This document shows positions 15,542 to 25,067 of a DNA stretch of 64,000 bases, piece after piece. This stretch comes from Methanomassiliicoccales archaeon (lineage in GTDB: Archaea; Thermoplasmatota; Thermoplasmata; Methanomassiliicoccales; UBA472). The position numbers and the translations under genes are program-made. Where the stretch lies: positions 42,229 to 106,228 of the forward strand of contig DATKZX010000007.1 in NCBI GenBank assembly GCA_035527755.1, given 5' to 3'. Each line of letters opens with the position of its first letter. Within the stretch, counting starts at the first letter, position 1. Below the pieces are notes generated by a model. The model was not told the origin of the DNA. It did no database searches and was given only the letters and a program-made list of their open reading frames with translations.

Positions 15542-16657
15542 ATGTTAGACCCCAGAATGCGTAAGTTGGCTGAAGTGCTCATCGATCATTCCGTCAGATT
15601 GAAAAAGGGTGAGACGGTCTACATCGAAGCGTTCGATATGCCGGTGGAGATGCTGGAAGTATTACTGTCCAAGGTCTATGAGGTCGGCGGGATCCCCATG
15701 GTGACCATGAGGTCCGCCCGAATAATGAGAAAGCTACTGATGGGAGCGGACCAGAAGACCATCGCTCAGATCGGCGAGATCGAGATGGAGAAGATGAAGA
15801 AGGCGCAGGCGTACATCGGGATGCGCGGTTCGTATAACATAACCGAGCTTTCCGACGTACCCGCGGAGAAGATGGACCTTTATAACAAGCTCTGGTGGGG
15901 ACCAGTGCATTCTGAGTGGAGGGTTCCTAAGACCAAATGGGTGGTGCTAAGGTGGCCGACCTCCGCTATGGCCCAGCAGGCCCAGATGTCCACCGAGGCC
16001 TTCGAGGATTTCTATTTCAACACCTGCACTCTCGACTATTCCAAGATGTCCAGGGCCATGGACCCCTTGGTGAAGTTGTTGGAGCGTACCGACAAGGTGC
16101 ACATCGTCGGTCCCGGAACGGAGCTGACGTTCTCGATCAAGGACATTCCTGTGGTCAAGTGCGACGGCGAACGTAATATCCCAGACGGAGAGGTCTACAC
16201 CGCTCCGGTCAAGAATTCCGTCAACGGAGCGATCACCTACAACGCCAAAACGCTGTACCAGGGCAAGGTCTTCGAGAAGATCATGCTGAAGTTCAAAGAG
16301 GGGAAGGTGGTGGAGGCTACAGGCTCGAACACCAAGGCGCTCAACACGATCCTGGACACCGACGAGGGTGCAAGGTTCGTCGGTGAGTTCGCCATCGGGG
16401 TCAACCCCTTCATCAACAAGGCCATGCTGGACACGCTCTTTGACGAGAAGATCGCCGGATCGATACACTTCACCCCCGGGAACGCCTACCAGGAAGCGGA
16501 CAACGGGAACCGTTCCGCGGTCCACTGGGACATGGTGCTGGTGCAGACCCCGGAATGGGGTGGTGGCGAGATATACTTCGATGGGGTGCTGGTGCGCAAG
16601 GACGGCCGCTTTGTGATCGACGATCTCAAAGGCCTCAACCCTGAGAACCTGGCCTGA
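15542..16657 (+). CDS. Aminopeptidase, M29 family
   Basis: The 371-residue protein matches the M29 (AmpS/thermophilic) aminopeptidases, which remove N-terminal residues with a dinuclear metal centre. The C-terminal half carries the metal-ligand segments GEFAIGVNPF, SIHFTPGNAY, AVHWDMV and DGVLVRKDGRF, and the N-terminal part has the family opening DPRMRKLAEVLIDHSV. Length is close to the usual 370-410. The promoter has a striking inverted repeat. The last 23 bases overlap the convergent membrane gene. Confidence 0.9.
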   Translation: MLDPRMRKLAEVLIDHSVRLKKGETVYIEAFDMPVEMLEVLLSKVYEVGGIPMVTMRSARIMRKLLMGADQKTIAQIGEIEMEKMKKAQAYIGMRGSYNITELSDVPAEKMDLYNKLWWGPVHSEWRVPKTKWVVLRWPTSAMAQQAQMSTEAFEDFYFNTCTLDYSKMSRAMDPLVKLLERTDKVHIVGPGTELTFSIKDIPVVKCDGERNIPDGEVYTAPVKNSVNGAITYNAKTLYQGKVFEKIMLKFKEGKVVEATGSNTKALNTILDTDEGARFVGEFAIGVNPFINKAMLDTLFDEKIAGSIHFTPGNAYQEADNGNRSAVHWDMVLVQTPEWGGGEIYFDGVLVRKDGRFVIDDLKGLNPENLA

Positions 16658-17282
16658 CCAGGTGGCCGACGTTGGTCCGGGAGGTGCCAGCCTCCGCTCC
16701 ATGGGGCAGAATGGCGAAGATCATGATCGCGACACCAATGGTGATCGCAAGATAGATCCCGACACCAGGCATTATCAACATGAGCCCCAGGCTCGTATCT
16801 GGGGTGCCCATTATGAACATCACATCGATACCGGCCAATCCTATGCTGCCCCCGCCCACCAAGAGCAGGGCGAGACGTTTCTGCATATGATCAGTGATCA
16901 GGCGGTCCGATAGGCCCACGACCATTCCAACGATGGCCAGCAGCGAAATGTACTGTCCATAGAACTTGTCCGAGTAGAATGCTGGAAACCCTATCGTAGA
17001 TTGGAAGACGCCCAGCCATGATATGAACGGGGACATGGCGCAGACCGTAAGGAGAAAGCACAGGATCATCTTGTGCTGCAACGGTCCCTCCTGGCGATGG
17101 AAGGACCTAGGTGCATGTCTTGGCGCATCGAGAATGATCCTGGGGGCGGTGATAATGTTTCCGCTCCCCGATCCGATCGTTTCAGCTCTCTCTGGGAAAT
17201 GATATCCGCACAAGTTACAGAAGAGATAGTCACTCTTCAATCTGGCTCCGCATTTTGGACATTTCGTGATATTACCCACCAT
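16635..17282 (-). CDS. Zinc-ribbon multi-span membrane protein
   Basis: The 215-residue product starts with a zinc ribbon (ITKCPKCGARLKSDYLFCNL; CxxC pairs at about residues 7 and 20), then a hydrophilic linker and about four hydrophobic spans from residue 70 on. The architecture resembles the protein at 6365, but sequence similarity is limited to the ribbon. Function is unknown. The ATG at 17282 was chosen over a TTG 15 codons upstream. The 3' end overlaps the aminopeptidase gene. Confidence 0.7.
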   Translation of the reverse strand: MVGNITKCPKCGARLKSDYLFCNLCGYHFPERAETIGSGSGNIITAPRIILDAPRHAPRSFHRQEGPLQHKMILCFLLTVCAMSPFISWLGVFQSTIGFPAFYSDKFYGQYISLLAIVGMVVGLSDRLITDHMQKRLALLLVGGGSIGLAGIDVMFIMGTPDTSLGLMLIMPGVGIYLAITIGVAIMIFAILPHGAEAGTSRTNVGHLVRPGSQG

Positions 17283-17382
17283 ATCCTTATGAACACCTCG
17301 CGGGACATATCTCGGGTTGCAGTACAATTAGATTAATTCGAGTTCACGGCATGAATAGTTAAATATTGGAGAATAGAATCAA

Positions 17383-18009
17383 GTGATATTGACTTCAGAT
17401 TGCCGCATTGAGATCTCCTACATCGACCCGGAAACCTACACTTCCATTGTGAACCATGATCCGCGAAAGCGCATATTGACCAAGCTTTACCGTTCTACGC
17501 GCGACGTGCCGATAAACAAACAGACACTGGCGGACTCGTTAAATATCGAGTACCATCAACTGATCTACCAACTCAACCATCATCTGCGAGATTTCTGGTC
17601 GATCAAGGAGGAGCAGAAGGTGCGCGGCACACGCATGGAGCTGATCGCGGCCGCTAATCCCTACGCGATACTCATCACCATCGGCAAGGACCAAGGCATT
17701 TTTTTAGTGGATCCCCTGGCCGATCTTTACGGTGCAGTGGTAAAGGTTGGCACACGATGCGATCAGTGCAGCAGCATGGAAGCCGAGCAGTGCATGAACT
17801 TCGCTCAGTCCCGCTTCGCCTCCGAAGCCCTATCACAGGCTGAGATGAACGTACTGGCGGCGAACAATCGCCATCCTCCCTATCGACCAATGGACCTGGC
17901 ACTGTTGGCGGCGATAAAGGGCATACCGGCAGGACAGAAGTGCGTGATCGATATACCCTGTCAGACCTGCGCTTTCCTTAGGCGCACCATCCGTATCGAG
18001 GGACTGTAA
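17383..18009 (+). CDS. Cys-rich HTH regulator-like protein
   Basis: This 208-residue protein has an N-terminal winged-helix-like part (DPRKRILTKLYRSTRDVP, then KQTLADSLNIEYHQLIYQLN). A C-terminal domain holds four cysteine clusters (RCDQC, EQC, KC, PCQTC) that could bind zinc or an Fe-S cluster. Start is GTG at 17383 with GGAG about 12 bases upstream. The CobW-like GTPase follows 49 bases later in the same direction, so a link to metal or cofactor insertion is plausible but inferred. Confidence 0.7.
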   Translation: MILTSDCRIEISYIDPETYTSIVNHDPRKRILTKLYRSTRDVPINKQTLADSLNIEYHQLIYQLNHHLRDFWSIKEEQKVRGTRMELIAAANPYAILITIGKDQGIFLVDPLADLYGAVVKVGTRCDQCSSMEAEQCMNFAQSRFASEALSQAEMNVLAANNRHPPYRPMDLALLAAIKGIPAGQKCVIDIPCQTCAFLRRTIRIEGL

Positions 18010-18058
18010 TATTGGAGTCCCAAGAAACGTATAAGGCTGAAGGTACGATACCCCGAGC

Positions 18059-19162
18059 ATGCAGTCCGAAGACAAGGCTCCGACCCGATTCGTGGTACTA
18101 GGCGGTTACCTGGGAGCTGGAAAGACCACCCTGGCCGCCGCCTTGGGTAAGGAACTGAGGTCCAAGCACGGAAAGTCCGTGGCCATCATCACCAATGATC
18201 AGGGCAACGTACTGGTCGATACCGAGTACATGAAGAACGCCGGATTCGATGTCAAGGATGTGCTAGGCGGCTGTTTTTGCGCTAATTTCGGTGAGTTCGT
18301 CAAGAACGCCCGTAGCCTGGTCGCAATGGGTCGGCCCGATGTGATCATCGCCGAACCGATCGGTACATCCACGGCCATATTGGGGTCCGTGGTAGCACCG
18401 CTTAGGACCATGTATCCAGACGAATTCCAGGTGGCGCCGTTCTTTGTGGTGGTGGATGGGACCAGGGCCGCCGAGACCCTGAAGAGACCGGAGGGTTTCG
18501 GGCTGGGCGGGGGAAAGCTCATCCCATCGCATCAGGTCAGCGAAGCAGAATACCTCCTTATCTCCAAGGCCGACCGTTTGACCGAGGACGAATTGGGGAA
18601 GGCCGTTGGGCTGGTGTCCAAGGAGGTCTCGGACGCTGAGGTCATCGTCTGTTCCGCTTTCAGCCGAATGAACTTGGATAAAGTGGTCAAGATCATCCTT
18701 TCGAACGAATTGAGCACCAAGGTGCCCAAGGAAGTGGACCAGAAGATATTTTCGGTAGAGAAGGCATCCATGGGCTGGTTCAACGCTCACGCCCGATTAG
18801 TGGCCGAAGGTCGCCTGGATATCAATGCCTTCGTAACCTCATTGATGAGGAAGGTGGCCCACGATTTTTCCTCAGAGACCATAGGCCACGTCAAGGTCAT
18901 GCTGACGTCCGAGACCGCATCGGCGAAAATGAGCCTGGTGGAGGACCGCATGCAGGTTGATGGATTGAAGGGAGGTCGTTACTTCACTGGGGAAGGAAAA
19001 CTTGTTCTGAACGCCCGGATATCCGCCTCGCCGGGAGATCTCAAGAAGGCCTTCGAAAAGGCGATCGCCGACACCGCTTTGGAGACCGGAGCCAAGGTCT
19101 TGGAGATGGGGGAAGCGTGTTTCTCCCCCAAGCCGGAAGCACCGTCGTTCTTCATGAAATGA
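18059..19162 (+). CDS. CobW/HypB/UreG-family G3E GTPase
   Basis: This 367-residue metallochaperone-type GTPase has Walker A GGYLGAGKTT near residue 15, the NDQGNVLVDTE switch region, GGCFCANF (a variant of the GCxCC metal site) and the SKAD nucleotide-specificity motif. G3E GTPases deliver metals or help load cobalamin; related CobW proteins are common beside corrinoid methyltransferases in methylotrophic archaea. The extra C-terminal 150 residues are longer than a minimal domain. The gene follows the Cys-rich regulator. Confidence 0.85.
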   Translation: MQSEDKAPTRFVVLGGYLGAGKTTLAAALGKELRSKHGKSVAIITNDQGNVLVDTEYMKNAGFDVKDVLGGCFCANFGEFVKNARSLVAMGRPDVIIAEPIGTSTAILGSVVAPLRTMYPDEFQVAPFFVVVDGTRAAETLKRPEGFGLGGGKLIPSHQVSEAEYLLISKADRLTEDELGKAVGLVSKEVSDAEVIVCSAFSRMNLDKVVKIILSNELSTKVPKEVDQKIFSVEKASMGWFNAHARLVAEGRLDINAFVTSLMRKVAHDFSSETIGHVKVMLTSETASAKMSLVEDRMQVDGLKGGRYFTGEGKLVLNARISASPGDLKKAFEKAIADTALETGAKVLEMGEACFSPKPEAPSFFMK

Positions 19163-19291
19163 ACATTTTTAATTAATATTAATAATATTAATAATTTTTT
19201 ACAATATATTTTTTATTTTCTCAAAAATTCTTTTAAAAAAAGTGGTTTCATCGGAATTTTTAAGGTCATATACGGCGTTTGAAGTACTGAC
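19163..19291. other. Very A/T-rich intergenic segment
   Basis: The 130 bases are almost pure A/T, with repeated TAATATTAATAATATTAA and long T runs. They probably hold the terminator of the GTPase gene and the promoter of the Lrp regulator (TTTTTAAGG about 30 bases before its ATG). Confidence 0.45.
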
Positions 19292-19735
19292 ATGCCTGTG
19301 GTTGACGCAATGAACCGGCGCATCCTACAGCTTTTAGTGGACGACAGCAGGATGACGCACAACGATATCGCCGCCAAGCTCAAGCGCTCCCCTTCCACGG
19401 TGAGGGACCGCATACGCAGAATGGAGGACAGCGATATAATACTGGGTTACTTCGCTGTGGTCAACAACGAGAGGATGGGCATCATGGCGGACGCGATCCT
19501 ATTGGCAAATCTTCGTCCAGATGTATCACCGGAAGAACTCCGGAAGCTCAAGGAGGTGGAGGAGGTCAAGGAGGTGCTGCAGATCAGCGGTCCACGCAGG
19601 ATCATGATCAGACTGCAGGTCCGCGATTCATCCAGTTTGGAGCATACCCTCACCAATAAGGTGCTGCCGATCGGGCTCGAGGATATCGAGCTGCGAATGG
19701 TCATGAGCTCTGCCAACAGACTTCCGGGCAACTAG
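19292..19735 (+). CDS. Lrp/AsnC family transcriptional regulator
   Basis: The 147-residue protein has the AsnC-type helix-turn-helix (NRRILQLLVDDSRMTHNDIA, then STVRDRIRRMEDSDII) and a C-terminal RAM/effector domain (VEEVKEVLQISGPRRIMIRL). Lrp-family proteins form octamers and respond to amino acids. The gene is convergent with the split glutamate synthase operon and overlaps its last bases, which suggests but does not prove a role in nitrogen metabolism. Confidence 0.92.
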   Translation: MPVVDAMNRRILQLLVDDSRMTHNDIAAKLKRSPSTVRDRIRRMEDSDIILGYFAVVNNERMGIMADAILLANLRPDVSPEELRKLKEVEEVKEVLQISGPRRIMIRLQVRDSSSLEHTLTNKVLPIGLEDIELRMVMSSANRLPGN

Positions 19736-20568
19736 ATGTTGGTCTTATCGTAATACCCGGAGAACGGACGACTAGAGCTAGGCGAGATCTTTACACATTC
19801 TTTCCAATCGCACGGCACATCTATCCCAAAGGTCGACTGAAAGTCCGCTAGGAGTTCCTTGATCTCCGTCACGTCCTCTGGTGTCAGCTCCGATATGGTG
19901 GTGCCCGGTCCGAGCTGCTCCGGCACGACCTTCCCGTGAACGAATATTCGACCACCGTGCATTCCTGCTCCGATGTTGCGTCCGATGGGCGATCCCTCAT
20001 GCTCCAGTCCCAACACCAGAATGGTCCCGCCGGCCATATACTCGCCGAGGTAGTCCTTGGCCGTGCCACCGATGACCAGGCAAGGATGGGACTCACCGAA
20101 CTCCTTCATATGTATGCCCACCCGGTAGCCAGTATCCCCTCGCACCAAGATCCTGCCACCGCGTGCGGCCAATCCGGTGACATCCCAGGCGTTGCCATGA
20201 ATGATGATGCGACCAGAGTTCATCGTGTTCCCGGTCATGTCCTGGGCGTTTCCGAAGACCTCGATGGTCGGTCCGTTAAGGAACGCGCCCAGGTCGTTGC
20301 CGGGAGTGCCGTATATGGCGATATAAAGGTCCTTGGCGGTAGCGGTGGAGGCCAGGTATCTCTGCCCCATCACATTCTTGAGCACGATATGCTTGCATTC
20401 CTTGCGCATGACCTTGCGCATGACGCAGTTCAGTGAGGTGAAGTGCATCGGTCTTTGTGCGGACAGTCCCAGGTCTATGACCGCCCCATTCTCATGCCAG
20501 CTAAGGCAATCTATACCGCAGTCACAATCGCTGGTATGTCCTCTCGGTTTGCAGGTGTTGATCTTCAT
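19732..20568 (-). CDS. Glutamate synthase, GXGXG (alpha C-terminal) domain subunit
   Basis: This 278-residue stand-alone protein corresponds to the C-terminal beta-helix domain of glutamate synthase alpha chain. It shows repeated G-x-x-x-G strands such as GRIIIHGNAWDVTGLAARGG and AGGTILVLGLE. The true start is the ATG at 20568, which has GGAGGGGTGGGG immediately upstream and a four-base ATGA overlap with the preceding FMN-domain gene. The domain organises the ammonia tunnel in fused enzymes. It is the third gene of the split operon. Confidence 0.9.
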   Translation of the reverse strand: MKINTCKPRGHTSDCDCGIDCLSWHENGAVIDLGLSAQRPMHFTSLNCVMRKVMRKECKHIVLKNVMGQRYLASTATAKDLYIAIYGTPGNDLGAFLNGPTIEVFGNAQDMTGNTMNSGRIIIHGNAWDVTGLAARGGRILVRGDTGYRVGIHMKEFGESHPCLVIGGTAKDYLGEYMAGGTILVLGLEHEGSPIGRNIGAGMHGGRIFVHGKVVPEQLGPGTTISELTPEDVTEIKELLADFQSTFGIDVPCDWKECVKISPSSSRPFSGYYDKTNI

Positions 20569-22043
20569 CCCCACCCCTCCCCGATGTGCTTGACCCCCAG
20601 CACTTCCGCTATCTTGGGGTTCGGACCACGATAGCGTAAACGGTCTCGGTTGCCCACCAGGCTCTCCACGGCATCGATCCCCATGGCTCCCAACACTTCT
20701 CTCAGTTCCTCGTTCCAGGCCCGGAACAGCCTGACTATGCGGGCCGCGGCGATATCCGAGTCCAATCGGGCGCAGAGATCGTCCCGCTGGGTGGCTATCC
20801 CCCAGGAGCACAGACCTCGATGGCATTGCTGGCATACGGTGCAGCCCATGGCGATCATGGCCGATGTGGAGACCATTGCCACATCCGCTCCCAGGGCCAA
20901 TACTTTGATCATGTCGGCCGAGGAGCGAATGCCGCCTCCGGCGCAGACGGTGACCCGGTTCCTCAGGCCCTCCTGGGTCAACCGGCGGTCGACAGCGGCT
21001 ATGGCCACCTCGATCGGCAATCCCGCATGGTCCCTGATGACCCTGGGTGCGGCTCCGGTACCACCCTTGTACCCGTCGACCGTCAGGAAATCCGCCCCTG
21101 CTCGTACTATTCCGGAGGCGATCGCACCCACGTTATGCACGGCGGCGATCTTGACCCCCACTGGCAGGCGATACTCGGTGCTCTCCTTGAGCACGGAAAT
21201 AAGCTGAGCCAGGTCCTCTATGCTATAGATGTCGTGATGAGGGTAGGGCGATAATGCATCGGTGCCGCGCGGGATCATCCTGGTCTCTGAGATCATGGTG
21301 GTGACCTTTTCCCCAGGAAGATGCCCACCGTGGCCAGGCTTTGCGCCTTGCCCGATCTTGATCTCCACCGCCGCCACCCCTTTCAGATATTCCGGTTTGA
21401 TACCGAAGCGACCAGAGGCCACCTCTGAGCAGATGCGGTCCGCATACTGGTAAAAGTCCGGATGCAGACCACCTTCTCCGCTGCCGGCCACGATGTTCAG
21501 CTCCTTGGCAGCCATGAAGAGGGCCTTCTGCGCATTGTAGCTTATGGCCCCCAACGAGATGTGTCCGAACATCAAGGGCATGTCCATGCGTATCAGCGGG
21601 GTGTCGCCCTCATTGATCACTATCTTCCCATCGCACACCTCAAGCCGACCGGGGCGACGGCCCAGATAGGTCACCGTCTCCACCGGTTCCCTCAGCGGAT
21701 CGATGGAAGGGTTGGTGACCTGCGCCGCATCCAACAGTATTTCGTCGAATATGCTGGGTTGTTCGTCGTCCGCACCGCAAGAGGAAAGCAGAACACCCCC
21801 GGAGTTGGCCTGGGCCATTATCGACCGTCGACTCCTTTCGGACCAGTTGCCGTGGGGGGCGAACTGGGGGGGCACTGTTCGGATCTCTATGCAGTTGGCC
21901 GGGCAGACCGATAGGCAGCGGCCGCAAGCCACACAGCCTCCGGCTGGCACCACCTTGGACTCTTTGAACTCCAGGGCCTGGTAGCTGCAATCGTTGATGC
22001 AACGCTTGCACACCCGGCACAGGTCGTAGTTGATGGTGGGCAC
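20565..22043 (-). CDS. Glutamate synthase, FMN-binding domain with ferredoxin domain
   Basis: This 492-residue subunit makes glutamate from 2-oxoglutarate and ammonia. Its first 60 residues are a two-cluster ferredoxin (CRVCKRCINDC and CVACGRCLSVCP). The synthase TIM barrel follows, with the FMN segments GSGEGGLHPD, KIGQGAKPGHGG, TVDGYKGGTGAAP and GGGIRSSADM, and the cysteine-rich CTVCQQCHRGLCSWG near the 3Fe-4S site. The start is GTG at 22043 after GAGAGG. Electrons probably come from ferredoxin, since no GltD-like subunit is adjacent. Confidence 0.93.
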   Translation of the reverse strand: MPTINYDLCRVCKRCINDCSYQALEFKESKVVPAGGCVACGRCLSVCPANCIEIRTVPPQFAPHGNWSERSRRSIMAQANSGGVLLSSCGADDEQPSIFDEILLDAAQVTNPSIDPLREPVETVTYLGRRPGRLEVCDGKIVINEGDTPLIRMDMPLMFGHISLGAISYNAQKALFMAAKELNIVAGSGEGGLHPDFYQYADRICSEVASGRFGIKPEYLKGVAAVEIKIGQGAKPGHGGHLPGEKVTTMISETRMIPRGTDALSPYPHHDIYSIEDLAQLISVLKESTEYRLPVGVKIAAVHNVGAIASGIVRAGADFLTVDGYKGGTGAAPRVIRDHAGLPIEVAIAAVDRRLTQEGLRNRVTVCAGGGIRSSADMIKVLALGADVAMVSTSAMIAMGCTVCQQCHRGLCSWGIATQRDDLCARLDSDIAAARIVRLFRAWNEELREVLGAMGIDAVESLVGNRDRLRYRGPNPKIAEVLGVKHIGEGWG

Positions 22044-22096
22044 GAACCTCTCTGGCAGGCGGTGGTCCGTACGCCGGTTCGTTCTCGGAACGTCGT

Positions 22097-23323
22097 TCAG
22101 ATCTTCACCCCCAGGAATGGATGCTCCGTGCCCCGGCGCAGGATTCCCTTGCCTACCGAGGCCACGAAAGGATTTCCCGCGTTAGGTGCCCAGGTGTTCG
22201 CCTCCGGGTCCACTATGCGAATCGCACATTCCTCGCTGGCGCAGTAGGCGGTGCCCTCATCAGGAGAAATTCCGGCGATGAGCGGCCTCAGCTTCTTGCG
22301 GTCCGCCAATGCGATCAAGGTGATATCTGGCTGGCTGCGACCCACGATGATGCTGAACGGTCCGTTCAGGAACGCCTCACGATAGGTGATGCGCAACCAT
22401 TCCGCCAGTCGCTGATGCTCCGGGGACAACGAGGTGATGTCCTTGAAGGTCCACGGGGCCATAATGAACGCGGCCACCTCGATCGGTAGGCCGTTCCTTC
22501 GTACCAGCAGGTCCCACATATAGGTGACCACTTCAGTATCGGTCTGCACAGTGCAACGGTAACCGTTCATCTCCACAAGTTTACGGTTGACACCATAGGA
22601 GGTTATCTCACCGTTGTGGCAAACGCCCCAGTCAAGCAACGACAGGGGATGGGCCCCGGCCCACCAGGCAGGTGAGTTCGTTGGGAAGCGCGAATGTGAG
22701 AGCCACATGTTTCCCGAGTAGCGTTCCAGATCGTAGAACTCCGCTATCTCGTAGGAGTACCCGTTTCCCTTGAACACCGCCATATCCTTGCCGCTGGAGA
22801 CGCAGAACGCCTTGTTCGCTTTTTCATTGATGTGCATTACCAGCTCGATGAGGTAATCCTCCTCACTGAGGTCGCGCGCCCCTCTCCATTCCCTCTTCTC
22901 CGGAACTTCGACGAAATACCTCCAGACATTCGGGTGAGGTGGAGCGATGGTGGTGCGCTCGCGAGTGAAGACCCTCTCATCATATGTTATCTCCAGGCGG
23001 TCCTTTAGGAACTCCTCAACGTTCCTCTTCCCCTCTTCATCATCGAAGAAGAACTGCAGGCAGTACTGTTCCTTGCGCTCAGGGAACAGGCCGTAGCAAG
23101 CGTAGCCTGCCCCCAGTCCATTTTCCCTCTCTTCCATGATCGTGAGCATGCGAGCGATGCGATCTCCTCCGATCATATCCCCTTTCAACGATATGCATGA
23201 GGCTATGCCACAGCCACCCAGCTGTCCTTGCCAGTCAGGTGGCCTGGAGGCGGCGTAGTTCTGGGTTCGTACTGGCATCCCGCGCCTATCGGTTCGGCCG
23301 GGACCGCAACTCTCTTCACTCAT
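22097..23323 (-). CDS. Glutamate synthase, class II glutamine amidotransferase subunit
   Basis: This 408-residue N-terminal-nucleophile amidotransferase releases ammonia from glutamine. The likely nucleophile is Cys38 in GGCGIASC, so a 37-residue propeptide would have to be removed. Other conserved pieces are LSHSRFPTNSPAWWAGAHPL, CHNGEITSYGVNR and DTEVVTYMWDLL. It is the first gene of the three-gene split glutamate synthase, ending 53 bases before the FMN-domain gene. This gene order is common in archaea. Confidence 0.92.
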   Translation of the reverse strand: MSEESCGPGRTDRRGMPVRTQNYAASRPPDWQGQLGGCGIASCISLKGDMIGGDRIARMLTIMEERENGLGAGYACYGLFPERKEQYCLQFFFDDEEGKRNVEEFLKDRLEITYDERVFTRERTTIAPPHPNVWRYFVEVPEKREWRGARDLSEEDYLIELVMHINEKANKAFCVSSGKDMAVFKGNGYSYEIAEFYDLERYSGNMWLSHSRFPTNSPAWWAGAHPLSLLDWGVCHNGEITSYGVNRKLVEMNGYRCTVQTDTEVVTYMWDLLVRRNGLPIEVAAFIMAPWTFKDITSLSPEHQRLAEWLRITYREAFLNGPFSIIVGRSQPDITLIALADRKKLRPLIAGISPDEGTAYCASEECAIRIVDPEANTWAPNAGNPFVASVGKGILRRGTEHPFLGVKI

Positions 23324-23764
23324 TCGGTTTCCTCTCCTTATATCATGTCAAGGGCATCGCGCGGACCTTCAATCGACACGTGGATGCCCTTATATTTGAC
23401 CTTTATTAACGGTCATTCATCAATTCATGCCATGTTTATTACTATGTATCATCTATTATTCAGTTTTTATTTTGACTATTGAATATCAGTAAAAGCTACT
23501 AAAATTGTGATCATATTTAGGTGTTACCAAGGTAATCGGTTTTTTATGGTTATTATTACGATATTCGTAAATTATTTGTCTATACATCGATGTTTATCGT
23601 CCGTAAAAATGAAATTGCCCTAGAATAATCATTATTAACAGTCATTTTGTCTAATACGTAATCTACTCATCCTTGATTCCTTTGAATATATACGCCGCGA
23701 TGCTGGAAAATGATAATAATATGATTGTCGTTAATGAAATCCATCTGAGCAAGGTGAGGCCTCA
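23324..23764. other. Long A/T-rich divergent intergenic region
   Basis: This 440-base A/T-rich gap separates the divergent glutamate synthase operon and the XRE-CBS regulator. TATA-like elements include GAATATATACG (about 23685-23695) and ATAATAATATG (about 23711-23721) toward the regulator. I see no gene or stable RNA fold. The length is unusual for this compact window and suggests complex control. Confidence 0.45.
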
Positions 23765-24400
23765 ATGACATCGTCTAGGACCGCCCTGGTGCCGCAACTT
23801 CCCGATTTGGACAAGATACGGCAGATGAGAAAAAGATTGAACCTGTCCCAGCGAGAGCTGGCCGGGTTGGCTGGGGTTAGCCAGTCTCTGATAGCCAAGA
23901 TCGAGAGAGGGACCATCGACCCTTCCTACAGCAACGTGCGCAAGATATTGGCGGCCTTCGAGGAGGTCATAAGGAGACGCAAGGTGGAAGGCGTGCGCTC
24001 CGGGACCCAGCTGACCGTTGGGGACCTGGCGACCCGAGGTGTGATATTCGTCACCCCTGACCAGAACGTGGGCGAGGCGGTGGAGAGGATGATGAAGGGG
24101 CGTTTCACTCAGTTGCCTGTTATCGTTGGCGATAGGATCGTCGGAGGCGTCACCGACGACGCCATAAGGGATTACACCATCGAACAGACCAAGACCAAGA
24201 AGAAAACATACGAGGAGGTCATGCGAACCCATATCGAGGAGATCATGGACGCTCCGTTCCCCATTTTGAGCGAGGACACTCCCATCGACCTGGCGTCATT
24301 CCATCTGCAAAGAGAGGAGGCCATATTGGTCTCCCGCAAGGGGGCCATCGTGGGCATCCTTACCAGTGCTGACTTTCTGAACCTGGGAATGAACCAGTGA
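23765..24400 (+). CDS. XRE-type HTH regulator with two CBS domains
   Basis: The 211-residue protein has an N-terminal XRE/Cro helix-turn-helix (MRKRLNLSQRELAGLAGVSQ then SLIAKIERG) and a C-terminal CBS pair (about residues 80-210, with ITLPVI-like strands QLPVIVGDRIVGGVTDD and AILVSRKGAIVGILTSADFL). CBS pairs usually bind adenine nucleotides or SAM, so DNA binding may respond to energy or methyl status. This layout is common in methanogens. It opens a run of co-directional genes. Confidence 0.92.
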   Translation: MTSSRTALVPQLPDLDKIRQMRKRLNLSQRELAGLAGVSQSLIAKIERGTIDPSYSNVRKILAAFEEVIRRRKVEGVRSGTQLTVGDLATRGVIFVTPDQNVGEAVERMMKGRFTQLPVIVGDRIVGGVTDDAIRDYTIEQTKTKKKTYEEVMRTHIEEIMDAPFPILSEDTPIDLASFHLQREEAILVSRKGAIVGILTSADFLNLGMNQ

Positions 24401-24455
24401 TCGGAACGGTATACTGTCAGGACAAGCGGTCAGTGTACGAGCGAGGCGATCGGCA

Positions 24456-25067
24456 ATGAGACGTAAGGACCTGGAGATATTGTTGCAGTCTTTGGACAGG
24501 TTCCAAAGTCCTAAGCCCGAATTGGAGCAGTATTCCACCCCCGCGGTCATCGCTGCCGAGATGTTGTTCGGAGCTCTGGCCCGTGGGCACATAGAAGGAC
24601 GGAAGGTGCTTGACCTGGGCTGTGGCACCGGTCTTCTGGGGATAGGGGCTGCATTGTTGGGCGCGTCATCGGTGGTCGGGGTGGATAAGGACCCAATAGC
24701 ATTGGAACAGGCCAAGGCTAACGCTGTCAAAGCTGGCGTGGAGATCGATATTCGACAGGCAGATGTGGATGTCTTCTCGGAAAAGGCGGACACGGTGATC
24801 ATGAACCCTCCTTTCGGTGCGCAGAGAAAAGGGGCGGACCGGCCATTTCTCAGTACTGCCATGCACTGCGCCCCTGTGATCTATTCCCTGCATCTTAGCC
24901 AGACCGAGGCGTTCGTCCAGCGTTATGTGGCCCGGGAGGGGTTCACTGCGGAGGTGCTAAAAAGGTATAAATTCGGGATTCCTTATATGTTCGAATTCCA
25001 TAGCAAGGCGAAGAAGGATGTCGACGTCACGCTATTCTGCATTCTCAAATTAGGTGTATTCGAATGA
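24456..25067 (+). CDS. METTL5-like RNA N6-adenine methyltransferase
   Basis: This 203-residue SAM-dependent methylase has DLGCGTGLLGIGAALLGA (motif I), VVGVDKDP and the N6-adenine catalytic motif NPPFG. It matches the archaeal/eukaryotic METTL5 family, whose human member modifies an adenine in 18S rRNA. The archaeal target is probably small-subunit rRNA, by analogy. Its end overlaps csl4 by four bases (ATGA). Confidence 0.9.
   Translation: MRRKDLEILLQSLDRFQSPKPELEQYSTPAVIAAEMLFGALARGHIEGRKVLDLGCGTGLLGIGAALLGASSVVGVDKDPIALEQAKANAVKAGVEIDIRQADVDVFSEKADTVIMNPPFGAQRKGADRPFLSTAMHCAPVIYSLHLSQTEAFVQRYVAREGFTAEVLKRYKFGIPYMFEFHSKAKKDVDVTLFCILKLGVFE

Noticed and set aside
15947..16702. A 251-codon minus-strand frame across the M29 aminopeptidase gene
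   Set aside because: It lies almost wholly inside the aminopeptidase and has no recognisable domain.
19163..19291. The TAATATTAA-type repeats as a replication origin or CRISPR leader
   Set aside because: They are short, irregular A/T runs without spaced repeats or origin boxes and without cas or orc1/cdc6 genes nearby.
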